A DNA stretch of 64,000 nucleotides from Marinifilum sp. D737 (GTDB lineage: Bacteria; Bacteroidota; Bacteroidia; Bacteroidales; Marinifilaceae). Below, piece after piece: positions 53,681 to 62,457 of this stretch. The notes below the pieces were generated by a model. The model was not told the origin of the DNA and did not search any database. It was given only the letters and a program-made list of their open reading frames with translations. Each line of letters starts with the position of its first letter. Position 1 is the stretch's first letter. The stretch spans positions 18,811 to 82,810 of the forward strand of contig NZ_JANQCD010000023.1 in NCBI RefSeq assembly GCF_026672275.1, read 5' to 3'. A program made the translations under genes and the position numbers.

Positions 53681-53892
53681 GATTTTAAATTTAAATATTA
53701 ATAATGGAACAATTGTAATTATTCATGATAAGCTTTAAAATATTATTATGGGAACAACATAAATGACATTCTTAACAACAAATTTAAAACAATAAATAGT
53801 ATTTGTGTTATTCAGGGTGTGTTTCGTGCTGTTGGCATAAAATAAGGATTATATCTATTAATGAAACCAATTTCCTTTTATATTTGTTAGCT

Positions 53893-54963
53893 ATGGCTAT
53901 CAATAAAAACATAAAATCAAGAAACAATTTTTTTTCAATCCGGGAAATCATTTATTGGTTCATAGCAGCTTTATTTATGTTTTTTGTTTTCAGTAATAGA
54001 CATTACGATATTCATATACGTACGAACCTATCTATCTTGCTTTTAATAATAAGCTTTGCGAGTGCTAGGGTATGTAATAAAATTTTAATTCCTAAGTTTT
54101 TATTTAAAGGTAAAAGAGGCTTATTTATATATTTACTCATTTTCTTGATTATTATAAGCTTATGGTTGATTAGTTTTGCTCTGTTTATTATTACTTTGTA
54201 CAGCAATATTGCTCTTCCCAATACAATTTTGCCATCTTTCGAAGATGTTATAATTCTACTAACAGGTACCTATTTGATTTCACTCTTATCATCTGTTTTT
54301 TATTTTACGAAAGAATCTTATCGATCCAAAGAAGAGAAATCAATTATTGAGAAGGAAAAAAACATGTTGGAGTTAAAGTTCAAAGAAGTGCAATTACAAC
54401 TTCTTAAGGAACAAATTCATCCTCATTTTATCTTCAACATGATGAATAACCTCTATGCCCTGGTAAATGAAAGCCCTGCTATTTCGAGAGAAGTGATTGT
54501 ACGCTTATCCGATTTATTGGAATATATGCTTTACGAATGCAATACAGAAAAGGTAGAATTAAGCAAAGAAGTGGCATTCATCAACAATTATATTGAGCTT
54601 GAAAAAATAAGACATGACGATAGTTTTAATGTAACGACCGATTTTCCTAAGAATGTATCTGGGATAAAAATTGCCCCATTAATTCTATTTCCCTTCGTTG
54701 AAAATGCTTTCAAGCATGGATTAAAACAAACCAACAAGGATTTTATTTCGATGAAATTAGAAATCACTTCACCCAGAATACAATTCAGTATCAATAATTA
54801 CAAGCATGATACTGTGCTTGCTGAGCACAAAACTATAAAGAGTAAGGGGTTAGGTCTTAAAAATGTGCAAGAAAGACTTGATCTATTGTATCAGAATAGA
54901 TATGATTTACAAATATCAAGGGATAAGAACCTGTTTGAAGTTAAACTAAAAATTGTACGATAA
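53893..54963 (+). CDS. LytS-type sensor histidine kinase
   Basis: Starting at MAINKNIKSRNNFFSI (53893) gives 356 residues. Four membrane helices occupy the first 160 residues. The HisK_5 domain shows KEQIHPHFIFNMMNNLYALV, with the phospho-acceptor His, and a short HATPase region (LILFPFVENAFKHGL, KSKGLGLKNVQERLDLLY). It pairs with the LytTR regulator, whose ATG overlaps its stop by one base. Confidence 0.92.
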   Translation: MAINKNIKSRNNFFSIREIIYWFIAALFMFFVFSNRHYDIHIRTNLSILLLIISFASARVCNKILIPKFLFKGKRGLFIYLLIFLIIISLWLISFALFIITLYSNIALPNTILPSFEDVIILLTGTYLISLLSSVFYFTKESYRSKEEKSIIEKEKNMLELKFKEVQLQLLKEQIHPHFIFNMMNNLYALVNESPAISREVIVRLSDLLEYMLYECNTEKVELSKEVAFINNYIELEKIRHDDSFNVTTDFPKNVSGIKIAPLILFPFVENAFKHGLKQTNKDFISMKLEITSPRIQFSINNYKHDTVLAEHKTIKSKGLGLKNVQERLDLLYQNRYDLQISRDKNLFEVKLKIVR

Positions 54964-55664
54964 TGCCCGGTAAAAATAAATATACTTGTCTGATTATTGA
55001 CGATGAACCTTTGGCAATAAAAGTGATACAGGAACATCTTGGAAATTTTAGTGATCAGATTGAGTGTGTTGGAATGTACACAAAGCCTATTGATGCAATA
55101 CCACTTTTAAACAAAGGAGATATTGATTTATTGTTTCTAGATATTAATATGCCATCTATTTCTGGCATTGAATTTTTGAAAGCCATACCCAATCAACCCT
55201 ATGTAATCTTTACCACTGCTTATAGAGAATTTGCGGTTGATGCTTTTGATCTCAACGCTCTTGATTACCTTGTAAAGCCTATTTCTACCGGAAGGTTTTT
55301 AAAAGCAATCAACAAGTTTCTTTCAATGGAACAAACACAACTTACAAAGCGAAAAGATATCATTCATATTAAGGCAGATAAAAAGAATTATAATATTCCT
55401 GCAGATAGCATACTGTATATTGAAGGAGTAGACAACTACATCAAAATTAAAACTACAACAAACTGTCTCATTTGCTACGAATCATTATCGAGAATGGAAA
55501 AGGAATTACCTGCAGAGATATTTATTCGTATTCACCGTTCTTTTATTATTAATATCGATCAAATTGACCACTACACATCGTCATACATTAAGCTGGATGA
55601 CCGAAAGTTTACCATTGGCAGAAATTATAAAGAACAGGTATTAAATTATCTGGAAAAACAATAG
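54963..55664 (+). CDS. LytTR response regulator
   Basis: The 233-residue protein has a receiver domain (acidic DDE at 13-15, phospho-acceptor Asp60 in LLFLDINMPS, the Thr in VIFTTAYREF and Lys in LVKPIS). A LytTR DNA-binding domain follows (about 135-230; IHIKADKKNYNIPADSILYI, then RIHRSFIININQIDHY-type strand and FTIGRNYKEQV). It is co-transcribed with its kinase. Targets may include the divergent ExbB-like gene. Confidence 0.93.
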   Translation: MPGKNKYTCLIIDDEPLAIKVIQEHLGNFSDQIECVGMYTKPIDAIPLLNKGDIDLLFLDINMPSISGIEFLKAIPNQPYVIFTTAYREFAVDAFDLNALDYLVKPISTGRFLKAINKFLSMEQTQLTKRKDIIHIKADKKNYNIPADSILYIEGVDNYIKIKTTTNCLICYESLSRMEKELPAEIFIRIHRSFIINIDQIDHYTSSYIKLDDRKFTIGRNYKEQVLNYLEKQ

Positions 55665-55773
55665 GCTCTATTCTTAATAATTTGATAAAACAAAATGTAC
55701 AAATAAATGTCTGATGCTATTGGTTAGCACATAACTTAAAAATTGTGCTATTGCCAATTCATTTGTAATAAAG

Positions 55774-55816
55774 AAAAAGTGTTCCATGAAGAAATCTTCG
55801 AGGAACACTTTTTTTG
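55774..55816 (+). terminator. Terminator after the LytS/LytTR operon
   Basis: AAAAAGTGTTCC (55774-55785) pairs with GGAACACTTTTT (55802-55813) with a further inner TGAAG/CTTCG pairing, and T continues. It is followed closely by promoter-like repeat copy B. Confidence 0.88.
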
Positions 55817-55850
55817 TTGAACAACCAGTATAAAAAAAAAGAATAAATCA

Positions 55851-55909
55851 TTCTCTTAAAATTTATTAATGTAAAATGTTTCGATTGAAAATGATTGTTT
55901 ATAAATTTA
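55851..55909 (+). promoter_or_regulatory. 59-bp promoter-like repeat, copy B
   Basis: Related to 39330-39388 and 63832-63891: TTCTCTTAAA opening, then GTAAAAT, ATTGAAAATGATTGTTTATA. Its -7 box reads TAAATTTA and so is weaker than in copies A and C. It lies 91 bp upstream of the zinc-ribbon gene. Confidence 0.6.
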
Positions 55910-55999
55910 ACGGGATAATGCTTACCAAGTGCAGTGGTATGCTTATGTATAAGTTGTGTGCACCATAGACTGAAAGTACTTATTATAAATCGAAAGGAA

Positions 56000-56653
56000 A
56001 TGGATTACAACAAAGAAAAGTACAAGATTTGGAATTGGAAAAGTCCTGTAATATTGCATTGGATTATAAATCCAGGACTGGTTGTAAACGAGTTGATTTT
56101 TGGGCAGACAATTCCAAAAGTAATGTTAATCGAAAGGGAAGGAGACAAACCATTTTATCAACGTTCTTTGGTTCCCTGTCCTCATTGTGGAGAATTACAT
56201 TCAGGACTAAAATGGTCATCACAAAACAAAACTGCATTTAAAAATTGGTTTGGCTTCTATTGCGACAATTGTACCAATATCATTCCTGTTCAAAGAAATT
56301 TGACCTCATTAATGGTATTGGCTGTAACTTTCCCAATTTGGGGATGGTTTGTAAAATCATTAAAACAAAAATGGTTAAGTAAGCAGCCAGACAGATATAG
56401 AAACATAAAGCTCGAAATACCAGCAAAGAAAAATTCGACTAAAAATTGGTTGAAATCAGGCTTTTTCTTTGGCTTATTTATGTTTGTTGTAATGCAAATA
56501 ATATTTCCTTTGATTGAAGGAGAGGAAATTACACAGAGAAGCCTTTTAATAGGAATACCCACTTGGATGATTTGCGGATTGGCCTGGGGGTTAACAATGA
56601 AGTGGTGGATGAATAAGAAAGGAAAAAGAATAAAGGCTAATGGAGTTCAATAA
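56000..56653 (+). CDS. Zinc-ribbon membrane protein, paralogue 2
   Basis: Starting at MDYNKEKYKIWNWKSP (56000, after AAAGGA) gives 217 residues. The four-Cys pair is LVPCPHCGELH and YCDNCTNIIP. The core WSSQNKTAFKNWFG is nearly the same as in the paralogue at 43764, and three membrane helices follow. The acyltransferase gene begins 7 bp after its stop. Confidence 0.72.
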   Translation: MDYNKEKYKIWNWKSPVILHWIINPGLVVNELIFGQTIPKVMLIEREGDKPFYQRSLVPCPHCGELHSGLKWSSQNKTAFKNWFGFYCDNCTNIIPVQRNLTSLMVLAVTFPIWGWFVKSLKQKWLSKQPDRYRNIKLEIPAKKNSTKNWLKSGFFFGLFMFVVMQIIFPLIEGEEITQRSLLIGIPTWMICGLAWGLTMKWWMNKKGKRIKANGVQ

Positions 56654-56660
56654 ACACTGA

Positions 56661-57848
56661 ATGATTAAGATTTTCACGAACAATACAAACAGGCTGCATG
56701 GATTAGACCATTTAAGGGCAATTGCAATTATTCTCGTGATGATCTTTCATTATGGGAGAGGGATTCCTGATTGGTTAGAACCAATTAAACGGATTGGTTG
56801 GACTGGAGTCGATCTGTTTTTTGTTTTGAGTGGTTACCTGATCGGTTTTCAGCTTTTAAAGGAATTTAAGGGCAATTCAAAAATCAATTTGAAGCGTTTT
56901 TACATGAAACGTTTGTTTAGGATTGTTCCGGCATATTTAGCCGTACTGATATTGTATTATTCATTGGGTAGTTTAAGAGAAGGTTCGGGATTGCCACCAT
57001 TATGGAAATTTCTAACTTTCACTCAAAACTATGGACTCGACAGCCAAACTCAGAAATCTTTTTCCCATGCATGGTCTTTGTGTGTAGAGGAACAGTTTTA
57101 TTTACTAATGCCTATCAGCATCATTCTGTTTTTTCAAACGCGATTGCAAAAGCTAGCGCCATACTTTATGCTTGCCTTAATTGGAATAGGTATTTTACTT
57201 CGAATTTACAATTGGAATGAGTTTGTTCAGCCTTTTATCGAAAGTGGTAGTAGAAGACTGATGGTGCAAGGACTTCTCGAAAAAGTGTATTACCCAAGTC
57301 ACAACAGAATGGATGGATTGATTGTTGGTGTTTTGATTGCATCAATTTTTAATTTTAAACCAGGCTGGAAAGCTTTCTTAAACAAATATGGAAATACTAG
57401 CCTTTTGCTTGGACTGATTTTATTTCTGCTTGCCTATCAAGTTTGTGAAAGTATCCTTTCGTTCAAAGCAATGGTATATGGCTTGCCATTGATTTCATTG
57501 GCCTATGGATTTATTGTGATTGGAGCCATTAGTCCTACAAGCATTCTTTACAAGTTAAAATCTCGATTCACCTTTGTTATTGCAACATTATCCTATGCTA
57601 TTTACCTAAGCCATAAGCAGGTATATCACTTTGTGAAAATCTGGGTCACCGATATGGATAATGGATTTATTCAGCAAAATGTATTCTGGATTTGTCTGAT
57701 CCTTGCTGTAATAGGCGGATTGATATTGTATCTGTTCATAGAGAAACCATTTATGAAACTAAGGGATCGAATATTAATTGGAAATGAGAAGAAGCAAGAG
57801 ATCAGAGGGAAGTTAATTTTAAATTATATAAAAAACATTTGGAGATAA
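56661..57848 (+). CDS. Acyltransferase 3 family membrane protein
   Basis: The 395-residue, ten-helix protein has the acyltransferase 3 marks: LDHLRAIAIILVMIFHYG (the active His), GWTGVDLFFVLSGYLIGFQL, RFYMKRLFRIVPAYLAVL and WSLCVEEQFYLLMPISI. It moves acyl groups onto sugars or other extracytoplasmic molecules, as in O-acetylation of surface glycans. It is translationally close to the zinc-ribbon gene. Confidence 0.92.
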   Translation: MIKIFTNNTNRLHGLDHLRAIAIILVMIFHYGRGIPDWLEPIKRIGWTGVDLFFVLSGYLIGFQLLKEFKGNSKINLKRFYMKRLFRIVPAYLAVLILYYSLGSLREGSGLPPLWKFLTFTQNYGLDSQTQKSFSHAWSLCVEEQFYLLMPISIILFFQTRLQKLAPYFMLALIGIGILLRIYNWNEFVQPFIESGSRRLMVQGLLEKVYYPSHNRMDGLIVGVLIASIFNFKPGWKAFLNKYGNTSLLLGLILFLLAYQVCESILSFKAMVYGLPLISLAYGFIVIGAISPTSILYKLKSRFTFVIATLSYAIYLSHKQVYHFVKIWVTDMDNGFIQQNVFWICLILAVIGGLILYLFIEKPFMKLRDRILIGNEKKQEIRGKLILNYIKNIWR

Positions 57849-57894
57849 AAAGCCGTGGCCTAACCAAACCCATTGCTGACCTAAAAGAACAATC

Positions 57895-58596
57895 ATGAAA
57901 AAAATGAAATTTGATAATTGGAGAAAATACGGATTTGAGTTTTTGTCAATTTTTATTGCTGTTGTTTCTGCATTTGCATTAAACAATTGGAATGAAAACA
58001 GGAGAGATGCTTGATCCGAAAACAAAATTCTTACAGAAATATCAAATGGCCTCGAAAAAGACTTGACTGATATTAAATTGAATGAAAAGGGGCATCGGGA
58101 TGGAATTACTGCCTGCAAGTATTTTAGAAAAGCATTTACAGGAAAGAACATAAATGCTGATTCTGTGATGTTCCATTACTTAAAACTTACGCGTGATTTT
58201 ATATCCATTCAGAATATAGCCGGATATGAAACCTTAAAATCAAAAGGACTCGAATTAATTAATAATGATTCATTAAGACTTCAAATAATCACGCTCTATG
58301 AGTATGACTATAACACTTTAAGGAAATTGGAAGAAGAATATTCAGAAATGCAATTTCAAGAAAACTATTTCAAAGGTATTAATGAAGAATTAGTCCCACA
58401 CTTTAATATTGACAGTGTTGGCAATCTTAATGGAATTGATTTGCCCCTGAAAATTCAAAAGAATAAAAGAAATAAGCTACTGATTTACCTGTGGAAGATT
58501 CAGGAAAACAGAAACTTTATTCTTGAATATTATTCAGAAATTGAAAAGAAAATTGATAAAGTCAGGAAAAATATCAACAATGAAATAAACCACTAG
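57895..58596 (+). pseudogene. DUF6090-like membrane protein interrupted by an in-frame TGA
   Basis: The ATG at 57895 opens MKKMKFDNWRKYGFEFLSIF, then IAVVSAFALNNWNENRRDA, the typical start of this family: one membrane helix followed by NNWNE. It meets TGA at 58012-58014 (codon 40). The same frame then continues SENKILTEISNGLEKDLTDI for 194 more codons to 58596 with a coiled helical C-terminal part and no other stop. The reading before and after TGA is one gene in frame, so a nonsense change, a sequencing error or stop-codon bypass must be invoked. I place it as a pseudogene by default. Confidence 0.75.
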
Positions 58597-58720
58597 TATA
58601 TTCCTTGCTGGTGGGTTAGCTGGCAAAATCTAAATTCCATGAATGTTAACACATTCTGGATAGAGTTTGATACCGTGAAATTGTAGTATGATCGTTATAA
58701 ATTAAATAGGTGATATTGAA

Positions 58721-59644
58721 ATGATTTTAAAATGGATAAAGAAAACAGAAATGACCGGATGGGAAGTTTCTAATTTAACTGAAGCCTTGAGGGCAGAATT
58801 TGAAAACAAATCAAATGCACTTTTTAAATTCACAAAATCTTATCCATTGGCTGCTATAAGTTTGGATAGAAATTACTTTGTTGTTATGCGCGATTATTTA
58901 TGCAATACTGTAGATGACAAACAAAATATGCTTAATGCAGCAGCAGAAAATGAAGAATCTCATAAAGGGATGACTTTAGTCAGAATCCTTGGCGATGCTG
59001 TTCATGCTAGAAATGTAATATTACCTGAAGGAATAAATTACAGAAAGCTTGAATTAGATGGAGATATCATCAGTATATTTTTCGATGATGGTAAAATCAC
59101 AACAAATTTCCAGGAAATTAACAAATTATGGACTTTTTATAAATTATCAGAGAGTGAAATACTTGAAACTTTTTTGGGATTTACAAATGAGTTTAAGGAG
59201 AAAGTTAAAATTGAAAAACAAGCTGCTAAAACTATTGATACAGATTTTTTTGGCACTTTAACTTTAGATGATGAGTTAGATAGTTATTGTGGTAAAATCC
59301 TGCTTGATGACACCGAAATTCAACTTTCATTTTCAAACTTTGAAAAAAAGCAATTTGATAAAAATTTGCTGACAACAAAAAAAGCCATTGCTAAATCAAA
59401 AGAACTTCAAGATTCCATGATGAATGAAATGTTGAAGTTGAAAAATGATGTTTGGTTAGACGAAGATCAAAGCATAATAGATAAAGCTGAATTTTCAACG
59501 GAAATTAAACTCTATGGACTGAATATATATGAAGATGGGGATATGGAGTTTTTTTATACTGCTGGTGACTTATTCTGGGGACATGAAATAGCAAGCAGTG
59601 TTGATTCAATAGGAGAGTACCTTGAATCAAAATTAATAGGATAA
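58721..59644 (+). CDS. Unknown protein, possibly DUF2262/DUF6985-like
   Basis: The 307-residue cytoplasmic protein has an N-terminal half of mixed structure (YPLAAISLDRNYFVVMRDYL) and a C-terminal half beginning DTDFFGTLTLDDELDSYCG. It ends with FYTAGDLFWGHEIASSVDSIG. The closing motif of aromatic residues plus GHEI is that of the small immunity-like DUF2262/DUF6985 domains. The match is tentative. If correct, it might be an immunity or antitoxin-type protein, but no toxin gene is visible beside it. Confidence 0.5.
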   Translation: MILKWIKKTEMTGWEVSNLTEALRAEFENKSNALFKFTKSYPLAAISLDRNYFVVMRDYLCNTVDDKQNMLNAAAENEESHKGMTLVRILGDAVHARNVILPEGINYRKLELDGDIISIFFDDGKITTNFQEINKLWTFYKLSESEILETFLGFTNEFKEKVKIEKQAAKTIDTDFFGTLTLDDELDSYCGKILLDDTEIQLSFSNFEKKQFDKNLLTTKKAIAKSKELQDSMMNEMLKLKNDVWLDEDQSIIDKAEFSTEIKLYGLNIYEDGDMEFFYTAGDLFWGHEIASSVDSIGEYLESKLIG

Positions 59645-59679
59645 AAAAAAGCTTAAAATTGCGATTTTATAAAAAAAAG

Positions 59680-60204
59680 ATGGGATATGCAGTTGAAATA
59701 ATATTTGATTCCAAAAGTGAAGAACAGATTCATAAATTAATTGAAAGCATAGATGCCAATGGTATCGAAAATAAATTGACAAATCTAAAAAGCACTCCTC
59801 ATATGGCTTTATCAGTTGCTGACGAAATAGATGTTGAGAAAACGATAAAGCTTATAGAAAATATAGCCATACCGTCATTAAGAATTTCGATGAATGCTTT
59901 GGGAACATTTCAGGGAGCAGAAAATGTTATTTTTTTAAATCCAAAAGTAACAATGGATTTATTAGCTTTTCAAAAAGAACTGTATAACCAATTGTTTACA
60001 TTCTCAGAACAGTGGGTTTATTATCACCCTGAGAATTGGATTCCACATTGTACGCTTGCGATGGGTATTGCTGAAGAGGAATTTTTGAATGCTTTCCAGG
60101 TGTTGCGTAAAAACATGCAATACATCTCAGCAAGAGTTGAAAAAATACGTTTAATTAAATTTCATCCTGAAGAATTAATATACGAAAGAATTGCTAAGCA
60201 CTAA
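59680..60204 (+). CDS. 2H phosphoesterase / 2'-5' RNA ligase-like protein
   Basis: Starting at MGYAVEIIFDSKSEEQ (59680) gives 174 residues. The two 2H motifs are TPHMALSVAD (HxAL in place of HxTh) and IPHCTLAMGI (HxTL), separated by about 85 residues. These enzymes hydrolyse cyclic phosphodiesters or bind RNA ends. The altered first motif could weaken activity. A TTG start 7 codons upstream is possible. Confidence 0.8.
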   Translation: MGYAVEIIFDSKSEEQIHKLIESIDANGIENKLTNLKSTPHMALSVADEIDVEKTIKLIENIAIPSLRISMNALGTFQGAENVIFLNPKVTMDLLAFQKELYNQLFTFSEQWVYYHPENWIPHCTLAMGIAEEEFLNAFQVLRKNMQYISARVEKIRLIKFHPEELIYERIAKH

Positions 60205-60312
60205 TAAAACATCACAAAACGAAAACCAAACTTCTTAGAAGATGATGACCTCCTTATTGTTATGGAGAGTCTGCGACAAAATGTAACAAGCCTTATAAGT
60301 AACAAAAACACG

Positions 60313-61104
60313 ATGAATAATTTTGAACACAATAGAGAGAGCTGGAATGAATTGACAGCTCTGCACACAGAATCAAGTTTTTACAATGTGGAAGCTTTTA
60401 AAGCAGGGGAAACCTCCTTGAATTTTATCGAACTGGAAGAATTGGGAGATGTGAAAGGGAAGAGACTGCTTCATCTTCAATGTCACTTTGGAATGGATAC
60501 TTTATCCTGGGCCAGAGAAGGAGCCGAAGTGGTGGGCCTGGATATTTCTGATGCTTCTATTCGTAAGGCCACTGAATTGTCTCAAGAATTAAATATTCCG
60601 GCCAACTTTGTGCGATCCAATGTATATGACATTGAGAAGGTTTTGGACGAAACTTTCGACATTGTTTATACCTCTTATGGTGCAATCAACTGGCTAAATG
60701 ATCTCGACAAATGGGCGAAAATTATAAACCGTTATCTAAAACCAGGGGGAGTGTTCTACATGGTGGAATTTCATCCCTTTATTTATACCCTAAATGATGA
60801 TTCTGAAATTACCGATAGTTATTTCAAGTCAGCTCCATTAGAAACCATTGTAGAGAAATCTTATACCGACAAGTCAGAGATTTCCAATAAAAACCTAAAG
60901 CACATCGAATGGCATCACTCCTTAAGCGAGGTTCTGAATGCTTTGATTTCAAATGGCTTGAATGTTGAATTTATGAATGAGTTTCCTTACCAGGTGTACA
61001 ATTGTTTTCCCAACCTGACGGAACTTAGCGAAGGAAAATGGGTGTCGGAAAAACATGGAGCTAAAATTCCTCATATGTATTCCATAAAAGCCAGGAAGAT
61101 GTAA
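60313..61104 (+). CDS. Class I SAM-dependent methyltransferase
   Basis: Starting at MNNFEHNRESWNELTALH (60313) gives 263 residues. Motif I is RLLHLQCHFGMDTLSWA with EVVGLDISDASI supplying the acidic SAM-binding residue. DIVYTSYGAINWLNDL is the motif around the fourth strand, and KPGGVFYMVEFHP the fifth. The substrate is unknown. A strong terminator follows. Confidence 0.88.
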   Translation: MNNFEHNRESWNELTALHTESSFYNVEAFKAGETSLNFIELEELGDVKGKRLLHLQCHFGMDTLSWAREGAEVVGLDISDASIRKATELSQELNIPANFVRSNVYDIEKVLDETFDIVYTSYGAINWLNDLDKWAKIINRYLKPGGVFYMVEFHPFIYTLNDDSEITDSYFKSAPLETIVEKSYTDKSEISNKNLKHIEWHHSLSEVLNALISNGLNVEFMNEFPYQVYNCFPNLTELSEGKWVSEKHGAKIPHMYSIKARKM

Positions 61105-61155
61105 ACCACTGTTCGTGGAGTGAATTCAAATTCTCTTTCAGCAAACCAAATGAAA

Positions 61156-61197
61156 GCTTTAAAGCCATGGAAATTCTCCGGGCTTTAAAGCTTTTTT
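61156..61197 (+). terminator. Terminator after the methyltransferase gene
   Basis: GCTTTAAAGCC (61156-61166) pairs exactly with GGCTTTAAAGC (61181-61191), and TTTTTT follows. Confidence 0.9.
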
Positions 61198-61266
61198 ATT
61201 TCTACTTACAAATATGAATGTTGTGTTACAAAATTTGATAAGCGGTAAATGTTTGTTCCAAATTTA

Positions 61267-61296
61267 TTGTTTAGCGAAAAAATGATATTACTTTTG
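61267..61296 (+). promoter_or_regulatory. Promoter of corA
   Basis: TTG (61267-61269) and TACTTTTG (61289-61296) are 19 bp apart, an exact match to the Bacteroidota sigma consensus. Transcription would begin near 61302, leaving a leader of about 118 nt before the corA ATG. Confidence 0.75.
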
Positions 61297-61365
61297 CATA
61301 CGAAAATTTAAAAAATTCAATGACAATGGACGAAGGCCCTTATCATACGAAACTAAAGTATTAAC

Positions 61366-61412
61366 ATTCTGTAGGGCTTTGTGTTTCCTTACAGAATAAA
61401 ATTGTAAGGAGA
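61366..61412 (+). promoter_or_regulatory. corA leader with two mutually exclusive hairpins
   Basis: Hairpin 1 pairs ATTCTGTAGGG (61366-61376) with CCTTACAGAAT (61387-61397), with one wobble. Hairpin 2 pairs CCTTACA (61387-61393) with TGTAAGG (61403-61409), and the latter contains the start of the Shine-Dalgarno AAGGAG (61407-61412). The CCTTACA segment can join only one of them, so hairpin 1 would free the ribosome site and hairpin 2 would hide it. An upstream GCCCT (61337-61341) could also pair with AGGGC (61373-61377). No known riboswitch class was recognised. Confidence 0.55.
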
Positions 61413-61419
61413 CATCATC

Positions 61420-62349
61420 ATGATTAAAATCTTCAAAACTTTTGGCGGGTATGTTGAAATTAACAGCCCACAACATGATTGCTGGATTAATGTTACAAAT
61501 CCGGACGCAGACGAACTTAAACGTTTGTATGATGAATTCCATTTGCCCAATGATTTAGTAAATGATATATTAGATCAGGATGAACGACCTCGTATAGAGT
61601 TTGATGACAAATGGACTTTGATCATTCTTAGAATTCCGGTGGAAGTAAAAAACAATGGAGTTCCATTTTATACCATCCCCTTAGGTATTTTTATTGCAGA
61701 AAAATTTACATTGACCTTGTGTTTGCAAGACAATGAGGTATTGCCCATTGGACAACCATCGCCTTTTAGAGATCAATACAAGGAGATTACCGATAGTCTT
61801 AATTTTATACTTCGACTGTTTCTCCGATCAGGAAATTTGTACCTGAAATACTTGAAGCAAATCAACCAAATGACTTCATTGATTGAACAAGACATTGAAA
61901 AATCAATTAAAAACAAGGAGTTGAACAAGTTGTTGAAGATGGAAAAGTGTTTGGTTTATTTTATTACCTCAATCAAAGCAAACGAAATTGTTCTGGCTAA
62001 ACTTCGCAATTCAAAAAAGATAACGAACTTGATCAACGAGGAATTATTGGAAGATGCCTTTATTGAAAACAAACAAGCCCTAGAGATGGCTCAGATCTAT
62101 TCAGATATTCAAAGCGGAATGATGGATGCATTTGCTTCTGTAATTTCCAACAACCTGAATATTGTAATGAAACAGTTGACACTGATCTCGATCGTATTAA
62201 TGATTCCCACTTTGGCAGCAAGCATTTTCGGAATGAACGTGCCTAATTTTATGGAGAATTCAGCATGGGCTATGCCATCAATCATATTTGGATCCTTAAT
62301 TTTATCATTTTTTGGAGTAGTTTTATTTCGAAAAAGACAGTGGTTTTAA
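61420..62349 (+). CDS. corA: CorA-family magnesium/divalent cation transporter
   Basis: The 309-residue protein has the CorA layout: an N-terminal cytoplasmic alpha/beta domain, the long stalk helix (FRDQYKEITDSLNFIL onwards), then the first membrane helix (TLISIVLMIPTLAASIFG) ending in the selectivity motif GMN (FGMNVPNF). The second helix follows (MPSIIFGSLILSFFGVVLF), then a basic tail. It is a pentameric Mg2+ (or Co2+/Ni2+) channel. The Shine-Dalgarno AAGGAGA lies 7 bp before the ATG, inside a possible switching leader. Confidence 0.92.
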   Translation: MIKIFKTFGGYVEINSPQHDCWINVTNPDADELKRLYDEFHLPNDLVNDILDQDERPRIEFDDKWTLIILRIPVEVKNNGVPFYTIPLGIFIAEKFTLTLCLQDNEVLPIGQPSPFRDQYKEITDSLNFILRLFLRSGNLYLKYLKQINQMTSLIEQDIEKSIKNKELNKLLKMEKCLVYFITSIKANEIVLAKLRNSKKITNLINEELLEDAFIENKQALEMAQIYSDIQSGMMDAFASVISNNLNIVMKQLTLISIVLMIPTLAASIFGMNVPNFMENSAWAMPSIIFGSLILSFFGVVLFRKRQWF

Positions 62350-62394
62350 TGGGAAGCAATTCGAGCCTCTTAGGCTTGATCGTATTAAACTGTG

Positions 62395-62427
62395 ACAATA
62401 TTTTAAATCGAACTCAGGTTAATAACC
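62395..62427 (-). repeat. 27-bp dispersed repeat, second copy
   Basis: 62395-62421 is the exact reverse complement of 16992-17018 (TTTAAATCGAACTCAGGTTA is its last part). It stands 46 bp after corA and 37 bp before the LUD gene, without the partner end seen at 17.1 kb. A weak TCGAGCCT/AGGCTTGA hairpin (62361-62379) precedes it. Confidence 0.65.
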
Positions 62428-62457
62428 AATAAGCAAAGCTCAAAAACACAATTTACT

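Noticed and set aside
61288..61542. 84-codon minus-strand reading over the corA start
   Set aside because: It is antisense to the corA leader and N-terminus and has no recognisable domain.
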